From: Lactobacillus kitasatonis DSM 16761 = JCM 1039
Lineage (GTDB): Bacteria; Bacillota; Bacilli; Lactobacillales; Lactobacillaceae
NCBI RefSeq assembly: GCF_000615285.1
Contig: NZ_BALU01000010.1
Coordinates: 1-64,000, forward strand
DNA length: 64,000 nucleotides
Reading direction: 5' to 3'
The notes beneath the pieces were generated by a model. It worked only from the letters and a program-made list of their open reading frames with translations. It had not been told where the DNA came from and ran no database searches. The translations under genes were made by a program, and so were the position numbers. This document shows positions 17,493-27,161 of this stretch, in pieces; position 1 is the first letter of the stretch; each line of letters begins with the position of its first letter.

Positions 17493-18761
17493 TTACTTAT
17501 TTTTCTTGAAGTATTGACCCTTGTTTACTTCGTAGTACTTCTTGTAACGAGCGTAGTAGTTGTGGAACATGTACTTCATCAAAAGCCAACGCTTAAAGTT
17601 ACGGTCCTTGTCGTAGAAGACAGTAGTGCCATAACGGCCTTCGTGAATTAATTCTTCTGCAGTGTCCTTAGCATCGTTTTCAAAGGCGTATTCCTTAAAG
17701 ATCTTAACTGGTACACCCATCCATAGAACGTGCTTAGACTTCAACTTGTTGCCGTATACAGTGTCCTTATCCTTCAAGCTGTCTTCAACGTAGTCGTCAA
17801 TGTACCACTTAGCCAAGTTGTAACCATTCAAAGTTACGTAGAAACTTGAACGACCTTGACGCAAGTTGATTTCGAAGAACTTGTATTGACCGTCACGAGT
17901 ATCGTACTTGATATCGAAGTTAGCCATACCAGTGTAGTTCAACTTTTCAAGGAAGGCTTGAACTTGTTCGTACAACTTTTCATCGTATGCTGGCAAGATA
18001 GTCATGTAGTTACCAATTGATTGTGGGGTTGGGTCTTCTAATAATGGGTGACCTAAGCACATCATCTTAACTTGGTGGTTCTTGTCAACGTATGCATTCA
18101 AGGTTCTCATGTTTGAGTCATCACCAGGAATGAAGTCTTGTAAAATAAGGTCTTCAGTATAACCGTGGGTGTAGATCTTACCTACGATATCCTTGAATTC
18201 ATTTTCATCATGAATAGTGAAAGTCTTCTTACGACCTTCGAATTGGCAGTTAAGCCATGAAACTGGGTCTTCTGGCTTAAGTTCTACTGGGAATTGGAAT
18301 GGTACATCAGTGTACTTGCCTGACTTGTAATCATCCATAGTGATGATCTTAGTCTTAGGATATGGCAAACCATACTTCTCAGCTACTTCGTAGAAGCCTT
18401 CCTTAGAGATCAACTTTTCAAGCAAGTCGTAATCGATGTAAGGCACAACAAAGACCTTGCTCAATTCATCCTTGTGCTTTGAAAGAAGTTCTGCATAACC
18501 ATCACCACAAGCAATCAAAATTACAGGTTCCTTATGGTCCTTGTAGATTTCCATCTTTTTACGCATAACATCCATGAAAGTTGGATCTGCGCTAAAACCA
18601 TGGTGAAGTTCTACGTCAACAATCTTTGAATAACGGGTTGCGGCAAGTTGTACATCAGCCATTGCCTTAACCTTAATACCGTAAGCCTCGTTAAATGAAC
18701 GAGCCATACCATAAACGTTAATGTCACTACCAAGTAAAATTGGTGTAAATTTCTTAGTCAT
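17493..18761 (-). CDS. ATP-grasp ligase, probable D-aspartate ligase of cell-wall cross-bridge
   Basis: About 422 residues. The ATP-grasp core shows FPVELKP (Lys binding ATP), LILQDFIPGDD and FEINLRQGR (metal-binding Glu and Asn). This matches D-aspartate ligases of enterococci and lactobacilli, which add D-Asp to the Lys of peptidoglycan precursors, in length and layout. The gene lies 21 bp downstream of an asparagine-synthase-like gene, and amidation of that D-Asp is a known partner step in lactic acid bacteria. The start is either ATG 18761 (GAGG close upstream) or TTG 18770 (AGGGG upstream). Other carboxylate-amine ligases cannot be excluded. Confidence 0.78.
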   Translation of the reverse strand: MTKKFTPILLGSDINVYGMARSFNEAYGIKVKAMADVQLAATRYSKIVDVELHHGFSADPTFMDVMRKKMEIYKDHKEPVILIACGDGYAELLSKHKDELSKVFVVPYIDYDLLEKLISKEGFYEVAEKYGLPYPKTKIITMDDYKSGKYTDVPFQFPVELKPEDPVSWLNCQFEGRKKTFTIHDENEFKDIVGKIYTHGYTEDLILQDFIPGDDSNMRTLNAYVDKNHQVKMMCLGHPLLEDPTPQSIGNYMTILPAYDEKLYEQVQAFLEKLNYTGMANFDIKYDTRDGQYKFFEINLRQGRSSFYVTLNGYNLAKWYIDDYVEDSLKDKDTVYGNKLKSKHVLWMGVPVKIFKEYAFENDAKDTAEELIHEGRYGTTVFYDKDRNFKRWLLMKYMFHNYYARYKKYYEVNKGQYFKKNK

Positions 18762-18782
18762 TATCCTCAATAATCCCCTAAA

Positions 18783-20732
18783 TTAAAGTAACTTACCTTG
18801 CTTAATCAAATTAGCAACTTCAGGTTGAACATGTTGGTACTTCTTAACAGTGTTTTCGTAATCTACGAAGAACAACTTGTACCAAACAAGGAAGGTGTAG
18901 ATGGCCCAGATTTGTCTTCTGTATGAACCATCGCCCTTATAGTTATCATCAAGAAGCTTGATGATCTTCTTTTGATCGAAAATGTCGTTAACAAATTCTT
19001 CTTCGAACAAGCTACGTACTTGCTTGTAGAAACGTGGTTCCTTAAGCCATTGCTTGATTGGTGTTGGGAAACCAAGCTTTGGACGCTTAGCCCATTCATC
19101 AGGCAATACCTTCTCTGAAGCCTTACGAAGTGCGTACTTGGTATCATGACGGTTAACCAAGTACTTAGTTGGGATTGAGTTAGCTAATTCTGCGATCTTC
19201 TTATCAAGATATGGAACACGAACTTCAAGTGAGTGAGCCATTGAAATCTTATCGGCCTTTTGTTCAATATCGTTAATCATGAAGTGGTGCAAATCGATGT
19301 ATTGCATTTGCTTAACGTTATCGATGCCCTTAACCTTCTTGAAGTCCTTCTGGTAAATGCCGTTAACAGTCAACTTGTTGCGGTAAGTTGGTTGCAAAAT
19401 GCTGTTGGCATCCTTTGAGGTAAAGATAGTTGGGTAATCCATATCGTAAATTACTGATTGACCAACGTAGAATTCACTTGGTTCAGCCAAGTTGGTGTAC
19501 ATGTGAACTTTACCTGGGAAATTAGGCATCTTCTTAATCTTGTGGGCCAACTTAATTTGCTTCTTCTTAGGAAGTTTCTTAAGTTCGCTAGTGAAGATCT
19601 TAATGATATCGTTATGAGTGTGCATCCCGTAGTTAACGTAGCCAGCAAATAATTCGTCGGCACCTTCACCAGAAAGTGCAACAGTAACGTGCTTACGAGC
19701 TAACTTACACAAGTACCAAAGTGGAATGATTGATGGGTTGGCATCTGGTTCATCCATGTGGTATTGCATTTCTGGAAAATCACGCATAGCTTCGTCGGCA
19801 TCAACCTTGTCACTGTAGAACTTCCAGTGGTTGATGTCAGCTAATGCCTTAGCCTTTGAAGCTTCATCGTAAGTTGAGTCATCAAAACTTACTGAGAAAA
19901 CATCGTCTGGGTTAAGCAAAGTAGTCAAGTATGAAGAGTCAATACCTTCTGACAAGAATGCACCAACCTTAACGTCAGCAATTCTGTACAAATCAACGGT
20001 TTCCTTCAAGTCATCGTTGATACGCTTCAAAGTTTCTTCAAAGCTTAAACTATTTTCCTTGTATTCCGCATCCCAGTATTGGTGGGTCTTCATTTCACCA
20101 TCTTTGTATTCGAACCAGTGACCTGCTGGGAATCTGTAAACGCCTTTAAAGAAGGTTTCTTCAAGGTCGTTGTATTGGTTCATGAGGTATGGCTTAACAG
20201 CTTCAACGTTCAATTCACGCTTGAACTTTGGATATTTCAAGAAACTCTTAAGTTCTGAACCTACAAGTAAGTGGCCATCTTGGTTGCTGTAGTACATTGG
20301 CTTAATACCAAAGAAGTCACGTGCGCCATAAAGGGTCTTGTTGTTATCATCCCAAATAAGGAAGGCAAACATACCACGTACCTTCTTAAGAAGGCCATCC
20401 ATGCCCCACTCTTCATAACCGTGAAGCAATACTTCAGTATCGGCCTTGGTAGTGAAAGTGTGGCCTGCTTTAATTAATTGTTCTCTTAATGGTTTAAAGT
20501 TGTAAATTTCACCATTAAAGATAATTGCTCTAGACTTATCTTCATTATAAATTGGTTGACTGCCGCCTCGAAGGTCGATAATTGACAATCTTCTAAAACC
20601 AAGTGCAACCTCATCATTAATATAATAACCGTCGGAATTAGGTCCACGGTGCTTGATAGTAGCCATCATCTTACCAATAACGGCTTGTTTTTCGTTTATT
20701 TTTGGATCATAAAATGCGACAATTCCGCACAT
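18783..20732 (-). CDS. asnB: Asparagine synthase-like glutamine amidotransferase
   Basis: 649 residues. The class II glutaminase domain starts with the catalytic Cys2 (MCGIVAFYD) and shows RLSIIDL and FNGEIYN. The C-terminal synthase domain has the pyrophosphatase motif SEGIDSS (usually SGGxDSS). By family it could make free asparagine. In lactic acid bacteria several AsnB/AsnH proteins instead amidate cell-wall side chains, and the operon with a D-aspartate-ligase-like gene favours D-Asp amidation here. No ammonia-dependent alternative is indicated. Confidence 0.88.
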   Translation of the reverse strand: MCGIVAFYDPKINEKQAVIGKMMATIKHRGPNSDGYYINDEVALGFRRLSIIDLRGGSQPIYNEDKSRAIIFNGEIYNFKPLREQLIKAGHTFTTKADTEVLLHGYEEWGMDGLLKKVRGMFAFLIWDDNNKTLYGARDFFGIKPMYYSNQDGHLLVGSELKSFLKYPKFKRELNVEAVKPYLMNQYNDLEETFFKGVYRFPAGHWFEYKDGEMKTHQYWDAEYKENSLSFEETLKRINDDLKETVDLYRIADVKVGAFLSEGIDSSYLTTLLNPDDVFSVSFDDSTYDEASKAKALADINHWKFYSDKVDADEAMRDFPEMQYHMDEPDANPSIIPLWYLCKLARKHVTVALSGEGADELFAGYVNYGMHTHNDIIKIFTSELKKLPKKKQIKLAHKIKKMPNFPGKVHMYTNLAEPSEFYVGQSVIYDMDYPTIFTSKDANSILQPTYRNKLTVNGIYQKDFKKVKGIDNVKQMQYIDLHHFMINDIEQKADKISMAHSLEVRVPYLDKKIAELANSIPTKYLVNRHDTKYALRKASEKVLPDEWAKRPKLGFPTPIKQWLKEPRFYKQVRSLFEEEFVNDIFDQKKIIKLLDDNYKGDGSYRRQIWAIYTFLVWYKLFFVDYENTVKKYQHVQPEVANLIKQGKLL

Positions 20733-20873
20733 ATTTCAACTTCCCCTAAGCTAATTTCTCTCTACTTTATCTATATATAAAAATACTTACACTTATAATT
20801 TTTCTACTTTAACTTTTTTATTATAAGCTAAACACTTGTAATAGCCAAATAGGTTTACTTTTCTTTACCTAAA

Positions 20874-22271
20874 CTAAATAAAATATACCCGCCGTCTTGA
20901 AGCAGCCCCATAGCCAAAGACTTGAATACGGCGACGTTTCAAGTCGACGTTAACGATATAGCCAGCTGCTTCGTTATTATGGTCAATTTTGCGTTTCAAG
21001 TTTTTATTGAATTTTGTGGTCAAAGAATGTTTTGGCCCCATTAAAGCCGAGCAGTTAAACAGAATGTATTGGATACCATTGATTCTGTATTGATCTTCGC
21101 GGTGACGGTGGCCGCAGAAATAAGCAATGATGCGAGCGTTCTTTACATGAGTGAAGTCGAAGTCATTGGACAAACGGAATTCTGCTGGCTCGCCATCGCT
21201 AGCATGCATGCGGCCTTTTTCTCTTTGGTTAAAGGCAACGAGCAATTCATGCAAGGATCTACCGTTGTATTTGAGGGCGTTGCTACCCTTGCGGTTGATT
21301 GGGTTGGCATGACTCATAAAGATAATTTTCTTATTCGATGATCTGGTTAAAATTTCGATGATTTCTTCAATTTGATCTTCACGCACAGCCAAAGTGATTT
21401 TGGCATCGTATTTCTTTTGTCCCTTATTATTCAAAATATAAGGCAAATCTGAAGTATTGACGGAGATTACACGAATATCATCGAAATCAAAGTAAGCAAC
21501 ACCATGTTGACGTGAAACGTAATGGATATTCTTTTGTCGATACATGTCGGGCCACATGATATTTTCAAACTCGTTTTCCGGAAACGATGCTTTTAGATCG
21601 TGGTGTTCATCAAACTTATCGTTTTCATCGTGATTACCCTTAATATTCAAATAAGGAAGCGTATCTGACTTAAACGAATTGTTTAACTTGATCAGCTCGC
21701 CTTCACCAAGCAGACCCGCATCAGAACCATCGATCCAATCGCCTAAGTGAGCCTTCATGTTAAGCAAACCAGATTGATCAAGATAAGAAAATTCTTGAAC
21801 GTGCTGCAGGCCATTCCAACCGTAAAAATCGACACTATCCTTATCTTTAAAGTGCGTATCAGTGATAACGCCGATATTAACTGAGTTTTTGCCTTTGCGA
21901 ATATGCTTTTTAACTTCACTAGTAAAATCATCCAAATAATTTTCAACTACATAACGACGATCCGTTTTTGTATCATGAAAATCACGGAAACGATCTAGTT
22001 TTTCACTATATTTACGTACATACTCTGGTGCAAGTTCTGTGGTACTTTCTGAGCTTAAGCCTTGATGCAAAACACCATCTTTATCTTGATAAACAGTCAA
22101 AACAAATTTTTTACCATCAGGCGTACCATCTTCTGGACCAACATGATATTCACCAATGGTAGTGTATTTTTGCATTGGATCGAGTAACTCACCATCTTTT
22201 TCTATTTTGGAGCGCTTTTTTGCTCCAATAATCTTATCAACTATCCCTTTTGTTTGTTTAAAAAGATTCAT
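20874..22271 (-). CDS. Calcineurin-like metallophosphoesterase
   Basis: 465 residues. The dimetal phosphoesterase motifs are in order: DTH (138-140), GDWIDGS (178), GNHDEN (212-217), SHANP (about 317) and GHRHRED (about 390). An extra N-terminal domain of about 125 residues with beta-strand pattern precedes the catalytic part. There is no signal peptide, so it should act in the cytoplasm. The substrate is unknown; teichoic-acid or nucleotide hydrolysis are family possibilities. A terminator separates it from the upstream small acidic protein gene, but read-through is possible. Confidence 0.85.
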   Translation of the reverse strand: MNLFKQTKGIVDKIIGAKKRSKIEKDGELLDPMQKYTTIGEYHVGPEDGTPDGKKFVLTVYQDKDGVLHQGLSSESTTELAPEYVRKYSEKLDRFRDFHDTKTDRRYVVENYLDDFTSEVKKHIRKGKNSVNIGVITDTHFKDKDSVDFYGWNGLQHVQEFSYLDQSGLLNMKAHLGDWIDGSDAGLLGEGELIKLNNSFKSDTLPYLNIKGNHDENDKFDEHHDLKASFPENEFENIMWPDMYRQKNIHYVSRQHGVAYFDFDDIRVISVNTSDLPYILNNKGQKKYDAKITLAVREDQIEEIIEILTRSSNKKIIFMSHANPINRKGSNALKYNGRSLHELLVAFNQREKGRMHASDGEPAEFRLSNDFDFTHVKNARIIAYFCGHRHREDQYRINGIQYILFNCSALMGPKHSLTTKFNKNLKRKIDHNNEAAGYIVNVDLKRRRIQVFGYGAASRRRVYFI

Positions 22272-22288
22272 TTTTTCGCCTCAAAGAC

Positions 22289-22317
22289 AAAAAAAGCCGG
22301 CCCAACACGAACCGACT
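22289..22317 (-). terminator. Terminator between the 22811 and 22271 genes
   Basis: AGTCGG pairs with CCGGCT (one G-T pair) and is followed by seven T on the minus strand. Confidence 0.7.
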
Positions 22318-22325
22318 CAAATAAT

Positions 22326-22811
22326 TTATGCGTTGTGTGCTAAAGCGTAAGCAGCAAGTCCAATTGACAATACAGCATCTTTAGATAATACTTCTTGCAA
22401 ATCCTTAGCAGCAATTGCTTGGACTGCACCAATAACCTTTAAGCTGTACACAATAACCCGGTAATCAGTTGCTGGGTCATATAAATCATCTTCATATGGA
22501 TCTTCATGGTTATAAGTTAAATTGATTTCGTCCTTATCAACGTAGCCGTCAACGTGATTCGTTAAAATACGATCATGCAAATCAGTTAACTTATTTACCA
22601 TTTTAATTAAAGTTAATTTATGATCGCTTTCTGCTTCGTAATATTGTTCTTCGGTCATATCGAAATAATCCTTGATTGGATTATTTAAAACGTCTAAGTT
22701 GTCGATTACTTCATAAACAGCTTCGGCATCAAAGTCTTGTTCACCATTCAAAATTTTGTCTTGTGATAAGGCTAAATCGTCAGCCAACATCATGGTATCT
22801 AATTTTTCCAT
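22326..22811 (-). CDS. Unknown acidic cytoplasmic protein
   Basis: 161 residues from the ATG at 22811, which has a perfect GAGGAGG seven bases upstream. The protein is mostly acidic and helical (YDPATDYRVIVY, EDPYEDDLYD), ending in an Ala-rich hydrophobic helix. No signal peptide, membrane segment or known motif is seen. It lies upstream of the metallophosphoesterase gene in the same direction but ends at its own terminator. The function is unknown. Confidence 0.7.
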   Translation of the reverse strand: MEKLDTMMLADDLALSQDKILNGEQDFDAEAVYEVIDNLDVLNNPIKDYFDMTEEQYYEAESDHKLTLIKMVNKLTDLHDRILTNHVDGYVDKDEINLTYNHEDPYEDDLYDPATDYRVIVYSLKVIGAVQAIAAKDLQEVLSKDAVLSIGLAAYALAHNA

Positions 22812-22961
22812 ATGGACCTCCTCAAAATTCATCCCTAATTATAGCAAAAAAAGCAATCAAAGCCCCTATTTCATGCATAAAAATAAAATTTCTTAGAAAA
22901 AAACGCCTCTTTTTTGCGTAATAAATAGTGTAAGGTAAAAATATAGATTGAGGAGCAAAAG

Positions 22962-23534
22962 ATGAACGATCAAATTATTAACCGTTGCCCATGGGGCGAT
23001 GTCAAAGACAAGACAATGCAAGAATATCATGACCACGAATGGGGCAAGCTCAACTTAGATGAGAAATATCTCTATGAAATGCTGGTGCTAGAACTTTTCC
23101 AATCTGGTCTGAGCTGGAGCACGATTTTGCATAAACGAGAGAACTTTAGAAAGGCATTTAAAGACTTCGACGTGGAAAAAGTAGCGCAAATGACTGATTA
23201 TGATGCGGGGATGCTTATGCAGGACAAAGGCATCATTCGCAATCATTTGAAGATCAATGCCGCTATTAAAAATGCCCGTGCAATTTTGTCAGTAAAAGAA
23301 GAATATGGTAGTTTCGCTAAGTACTTGCAAAACTTTATTCCAAGTCAGATCATGCATCATCCCGAAACCGTCGATGATGTTCCCGCTTCAAATGAATTAT
23401 CCAAGAAAATTTCTAAGCAAATGAAAAAAGACGGTTTCTTCTTTGTGGGACCAGTTATTGTTTATTCATATTTGCAGGCGATTGGTTTAATCAATGACCA
23501 TCTAGAACGTTGTGATTTTAAATACCGAGCATGA
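22962..23534 (+). CDS. tag: DNA-3-methyladenine glycosylase I
   Basis: 190 residues. It removes 3-methyladenine from alkylated DNA, starting base excision repair in the cytoplasm. The family opening NRCPWGD with the following HDHEWG provides zinc ligands, which are completed by the C-terminal His and Cys (NDHLERC). LFQSGLSWSTIL carries the glutamate-containing and helix-hairpin-helix-like core. The gene stands alone, with AGGAG seven bases before the ATG. Confidence 0.95.
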   Translation: MNDQIINRCPWGDVKDKTMQEYHDHEWGKLNLDEKYLYEMLVLELFQSGLSWSTILHKRENFRKAFKDFDVEKVAQMTDYDAGMLMQDKGIIRNHLKINAAIKNARAILSVKEEYGSFAKYLQNFIPSQIMHHPETVDDVPASNELSKKISKQMKKDGFFFVGPVIVYSYLQAIGLINDHLERCDFKYRA

Positions 23535-23567
23535 AAAAAAGAGTGAAGATAAATCTTCACTCTTTTT
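23533..23567. terminator. Bidirectional terminator between tag and phnE
   Basis: AGAGTGAAGAT pairs perfectly with ATCTTCACTCT, with an A run on the left and a T run on the right. It serves two convergent genes. Confidence 0.9.
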
Positions 23568-23581
23568 GAGTTTATCAACGA

Positions 23582-24394
23582 TTAAACTAATTTCTTACGG
23601 ATCCAACCTGAGATCCAGTCAATGATAACAACCATAATGATGATACCAAGCAAAATGATACCTACACGGTCCCATTGACGATATTGAAGTGCAATGATCA
23701 ATGGATAACCGATACCACCGGCACCTACCAAACCAAGGATAGATGCGGAACGAATGGAAACATCAAAACGATACAAGGTGTTAGAAATCAAAGCTGGCAT
23801 CAAGTTAGGCATAGTTGAAAACATGATTACGTGGAACTTAGAACCACCGGCTGCAATAACAGCTTCGTTTGGCCCTTCTTCCAAGTTTTCAATAGCTTCC
23901 GAGAACAACTTGGCAAGCATACCAACTGAGTGGAAACCTAATGCCAAAACACCGGCTGCAGAACCAGGACCCACGGCCTTGATGAACATCAAAGCAAGAA
24001 CAATTTCAGGGAATGAACGGATAATTGCCAAAACAATTTTACCGATTCTTGAAGTGTACCAATGCTTGTGCTTGGTGTGAGCTGCCCAGAAGGCAAATGG
24101 CAATGAAATAATTGCGGAAATGAATGTACCTAAGAAAGCGATACAAATGGTTTGCCACAATTGTGAGACCAAGTCTTCACCTGAGCCATTGTAAACATAG
24201 CTCCAGTCAGGATGGAAAATACCTGAGAAGATTGCACCGGCAATTTGACCAGCAGTGGCTTTAATACCACCGAAGTTAATACCAGTACATGACCAAACAA
24301 TAATTACGATAGTGGCAATTGCAATTAGCCAATGTGCAACTTGTTTCTTACGGTCAACGGGTTTAGCGGGTAATTTTTTCATTGTAGTATCCAT
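23582..24394 (-). CDS. phnE: Phosphonate/phosphate-type ABC transporter permease (second)
   Basis: 270 residues with about six membrane segments and the permease EAA-type loop (EAVIAAGGSKFHVI). It is the last of four genes in a phnD-phnC-phnE-phnE order, overlapping the preceding permease gene by one base. Together with that permease it would form the membrane channel. The family transports phosphonates, phosphite or phosphate; the actual substrate is not shown by sequence. Confidence 0.9.
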   Translation of the reverse strand: MDTTMKKLPAKPVDRKKQVAHWLIAIATIVIIVWSCTGINFGGIKATAGQIAGAIFSGIFHPDWSYVYNGSGEDLVSQLWQTICIAFLGTFISAIISLPFAFWAAHTKHKHWYTSRIGKIVLAIIRSFPEIVLALMFIKAVGPGSAAGVLALGFHSVGMLAKLFSEAIENLEEGPNEAVIAAGGSKFHVIMFSTMPNLMPALISNTLYRFDVSIRSASILGLVGAGGIGYPLIIALQYRQWDRVGIILLGIIIMVVIIDWISGWIRKKLV

Positions 24395-25185
24395 TATTTC
24401 ATTAACGCCTCCCGTGACTTAGATGAAACGTAGTCGATCAAGACAACAACTACGATAATAACGATGATGATCGTACCAGTTTGAGCGTAATTGAAGACCT
24501 GCAAAGTTTGTTGCAAGTTCAAACCAATACCACCGGCACCGATATAACCAAGGACTGTTGATGCTCTGACGTTGATTTCAAATGCATATAGAACATATGA
24601 AATGAAGTAAGTGATAATTTGTGGCATAACTGCGTAATGGATAATTTGCAATTTGTTTGCACCTACGGCAGTCAAAGCTTCAATTGGACCTGGATCAATT
24701 GTTTCGATTGCTTCGTAGAACAACTTAACAACCACACCAAAGGTGAAGACTGCTAAAGCCAAGATACCAGCAACTGGACCGATACCTACGATAGCTACGA
24801 AGATCGCACCAAGAAGCAAGTCGGGAATGGTTCTGACAATGTTCATGATCACACGAAGAATGCCAGTCACAGCCTTGTTCTTAACGATGTTACGGGCAAT
24901 CAATAATGAGTAGATAAATGCGACAACAGATCCAATTACCGTACCCAAGACAGCCATCTTGATGGTTTCAATCAACTTAGGCCAAACAACGTTCAAGTAG
25001 CTCCAATCTGGATGAGACATTTGAATAAAGATGTCAGCAAATTGGTTCCAGTTTTCAAACAAGACACTAATGTGCGTGTTAGTAACATTGATTGAAATAA
25101 ATAGTCCTGCAATCATGATGATTGTCCAAACCAAGTTCATTACTTTGAACTTACGCTTAGGCAATTGATTTACTTGTTCAGGCAT
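24394..25185 (-). CDS. phnE: Phosphonate/phosphate-type ABC transporter permease (first)
   Basis: 263 residues with six membrane segments and the coupling loop EALTAVGANKLQII that contacts the ATPase. It starts at the stop of phnC (one-base overlap) and ends at the start of the second permease, so translation is probably coupled. Its pattern (VRTIPDLLLGAIF, RASTVLGYIGAGGIG) is typical of PhnE proteins. Confidence 0.9.
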   Translation of the reverse strand: MPEQVNQLPKRKFKVMNLVWTIIMIAGLFISINVTNTHISVLFENWNQFADIFIQMSHPDWSYLNVVWPKLIETIKMAVLGTVIGSVVAFIYSLLIARNIVKNKAVTGILRVIMNIVRTIPDLLLGAIFVAIVGIGPVAGILALAVFTFGVVVKLFYEAIETIDPGPIEALTAVGANKLQIIHYAVMPQIITYFISYVLYAFEINVRASTVLGYIGAGGIGLNLQQTLQVFNYAQTGTIIIVIIVVVVLIDYVSSKSREALMK

Positions 25186-25958
25186 TATTCATCCTCCTCG
25201 CTGCCGTTACCACCATTGTAAATATTAGTGAAGACAGACTTAGGAGTATCTTTCATCTTGCCATCGTAAACTACTTGACCAGCACGGATACCGATTACTC
25301 TTTCACCAAATTGTTGTGCAAGTTCGATACTGTGCAAGTTAGCAACTACGGTCATGCCGTATTTTTCATTAAGCATCTTCAAGTCATTCATGACTCTCAC
25401 TGAAGTCTGTGGATCAAGTGATGCAGTTGGTTCATCAGCCAAGATGATCTTTGGATTTTGCATAAGCACACGTGCAATAGCTACACGTTGTTGTTGACCA
25501 CCTGATAACTCGTCAGCACGTGCATAAACTTTATCGGCCAAATCAACTTGTTGTAAAGCTTCATAAGCCTTTTGTTTATCTTCTTTACTGAATAAGTTAA
25601 AAGTAGTCTTCCAAGTTGGGTAGTAAGCTACGCGGCCTACCAAAACATTGCGCAAAACACTAGAACGCTTAACCAAGTTAAAGTTCTGGAAAATCATTCC
25701 GATATCGCGACGTAATTTACGCAAATTCTTGCCTTTAGCACTTGTAATTGATTTGCCGTCAATCAAAATATCGCCTGAAGTAATATCATGCAAATGATTG
25801 ATTGAACGTAGCAAAGTTGACTTACCAGCACCAGACAAACCAACAACTACTACGAATTCACCTTTATTAATAGTTAAGTTGATGCCCTTTAAACCTACAG
25901 TACCATTGTCGTAGATCTTGGAAACATCTTTTAATTGAATCATTGGCTTATCTGCCAT
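25185..25958 (-). CDS. phnC: Phosphonate/phosphate-type ABC transporter ATP-binding protein
   Basis: 257 residues. Walker [10 protein letters not shown] (about 40-48), Q-loop FQNFNLV, signature LSGGQQQR, Walker B ILADEP and the H-loop His (NLHSIE) are all present. It drives the transporter formed with the two PhnE permeases and the PhnD lipoprotein. The 31-bp gap to phnD holds its ribosome site. Confidence 0.92.
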   Translation of the reverse strand: MADKPMIQLKDVSKIYDNGTVGLKGINLTINKGEFVVVVGLSGAGKSTLLRSINHLHDITSGDILIDGKSITSAKGKNLRKLRRDIGMIFQNFNLVKRSSVLRNVLVGRVAYYPTWKTTFNLFSKEDKQKAYEALQQVDLADKVYARADELSGGQQQRVAIARVLMQNPKIILADEPTASLDPQTSVRVMNDLKMLNEKYGMTVVANLHSIELAQQFGERVIGIRAGQVVYDGKMKDTPKSVFTNIYNGGNGSEEDE

Positions 25959-25988
25959 TTAATCGTCAAACTCCCTTAATTAAATTTA

Positions 25989-26918
25989 TTATTTCTTAGT
26001 TGATTCAACGATCTTGTCGTATTTACGGATAACGTTGAAGTCACTATCTTTTGCGTATGCGTAACCTTCGTGGCTATATACGCTTTCGATAACTTTCTTA
26101 CCTTCCTTTGACTTAGCTACAGAGATGAATGCCTTAGCAAGCTTCTTACGGAATGACTTAGACATACTTGGAATTACTGAGATAGTGTCGTTAGGAATTG
26201 GCTTAGTAAAGTAAATTGGAACAACTTGACTCATGATCTTTGGGTTGTCCTTCTTAACGATGTTACGTGCATCTTCAAAGACGAAGGCTGCATCAGTATC
26301 GCCGTTTAATACGTTCAAAACAGCTTGGTCGTGACCAGTAACAGTAACTAACTTACAACTCTTAGTTACGTCCAAACCCTTTTGCTTAAGTTCAGCAACT
26401 GGGAATACGTATCCAGCAGATGAAGTTGGGTTTTGTACTGAAATTGACTTACCCTTTAAGTCTCTCCAGTTCTTGATCTTTGAACCCTTCTTAACAAGGA
26501 TTTCTGCACGATAGCTCTTTACTAATTGGTTGGTTGCTTTACCACCTGGTTGCTTAACACCGTAACGTTCAGCTTGCAAAAGCAAATCGGCTGCGCCTTG
26601 CTTGTGAGCTAAAACATAACCATCTGGTGGAAGGAAACCTACATCAACTTTCTTTGATTTCATAGCTTCCACAACGGTGTTGTAGTCAGTTGACATAGAA
26701 ACGTGAACTGGGATACCCAATCTCTTTGAAAGCATCTTTTCAAGAGGCTTTGCACGAGCTTGCAACTTAGTTGCAGCTTGACTTGGTACAAATTGAATAG
26801 TTAATGACTTTGGGGTATAACCACCCTTAGAACTATTACTCTTGTTTGAACATGCAGTTGCAACTACTGCTACAAGAAGTGCAACTACTGCTACCAAGAT
26901 TCTTCTAAATCTTTTCAT
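25989..26918 (-). CDS. phnD: Phosphonate/phosphate-type ABC transporter binding lipoprotein
   Basis: 309 residues. A signal peptide ends in a lipobox (VATAC), so the mature protein is lipid-anchored outside the membrane, where it captures substrate for PhnCEE. It shows the PhnD-type binding region (KVDVGFLPPDGYVLAH, TSSAGYVFP and GHDQAVLNVLNGDTDAAFV). The ATG at 26918 has GGAGG seven bases upstream; the longer upstream frame lacks a site. Expression is probably affected by the leader element at 26973-27167. Confidence 0.92.
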   Translation of the reverse strand: MKRFRRILVAVVALLVAVVATACSNKSNSSKGGYTPKSLTIQFVPSQAATKLQARAKPLEKMLSKRLGIPVHVSMSTDYNTVVEAMKSKKVDVGFLPPDGYVLAHKQGAADLLLQAERYGVKQPGGKATNQLVKSYRAEILVKKGSKIKNWRDLKGKSISVQNPTSSAGYVFPVAELKQKGLDVTKSCKLVTVTGHDQAVLNVLNGDTDAAFVFEDARNIVKKDNPKIMSQVVPIYFTKPIPNDTISVIPSMSKSFRKKLAKAFISVAKSKEGKKVIESVYSHEGYAYAKDSDFNVIRKYDKIVESTKK

Positions 26919-26972
26919 TATGTCCTCCATAAACATAAATACACAGTGATAAAACAAACTACTCTACATCAC

Positions 26973-27020
26973 AAAAAAAGACTTAATTACGGGTCGCCAA
27001 AGGCGATCAATAATTAAGCC
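26973..27020 (-). terminator. Attenuator-like terminator before phnD
   Basis: A 19-base arm (27002-27020) pairs almost fully with 26980-26998 around a three-base loop, followed by seven T on the minus strand. It lies 55 bases upstream of the phnD start and directly abuts the stop codon of a 32-codon frame. Such a strong terminator would block most transcription into phnDCEE unless relieved, or unless a second promoter exists downstream. Confidence 0.8.
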
Positions 27021-27118
27021 TAATTAATGACGTTTCTAATAACTAAACGAACAGAAAAAACGTCTTTACTAGCGAAAGACACATCCTTTGCAATAAATTG
27101 TTCTGATTGCATAAACAT
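27020..27118 (-). CDS. Short open reading frame in the phnD leader
   Basis: 32 codons starting at 27118, with AAAGGGGAGTGAAAGATA directly upstream, a convincing ribosome site. The product begins MFMQSEQFIAKDVSF and ends with a basic/hydrophobic stretch; it has no recognised family. The stop codon touches the base of the strong terminator hairpin, an arrangement in which a ribosome at the end of the frame could disturb hairpin folding. It could be a leader peptide or an independent small protein. Confidence 0.5.
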   Translation of the reverse strand: MFMQSEQFIAKDVSFASKDVFSVRLVIRNVIN

Positions 27119-27161
27119 TATCTTTCACTCCCCTTTTTCGTTCCCACGTTCATTTGATAAA

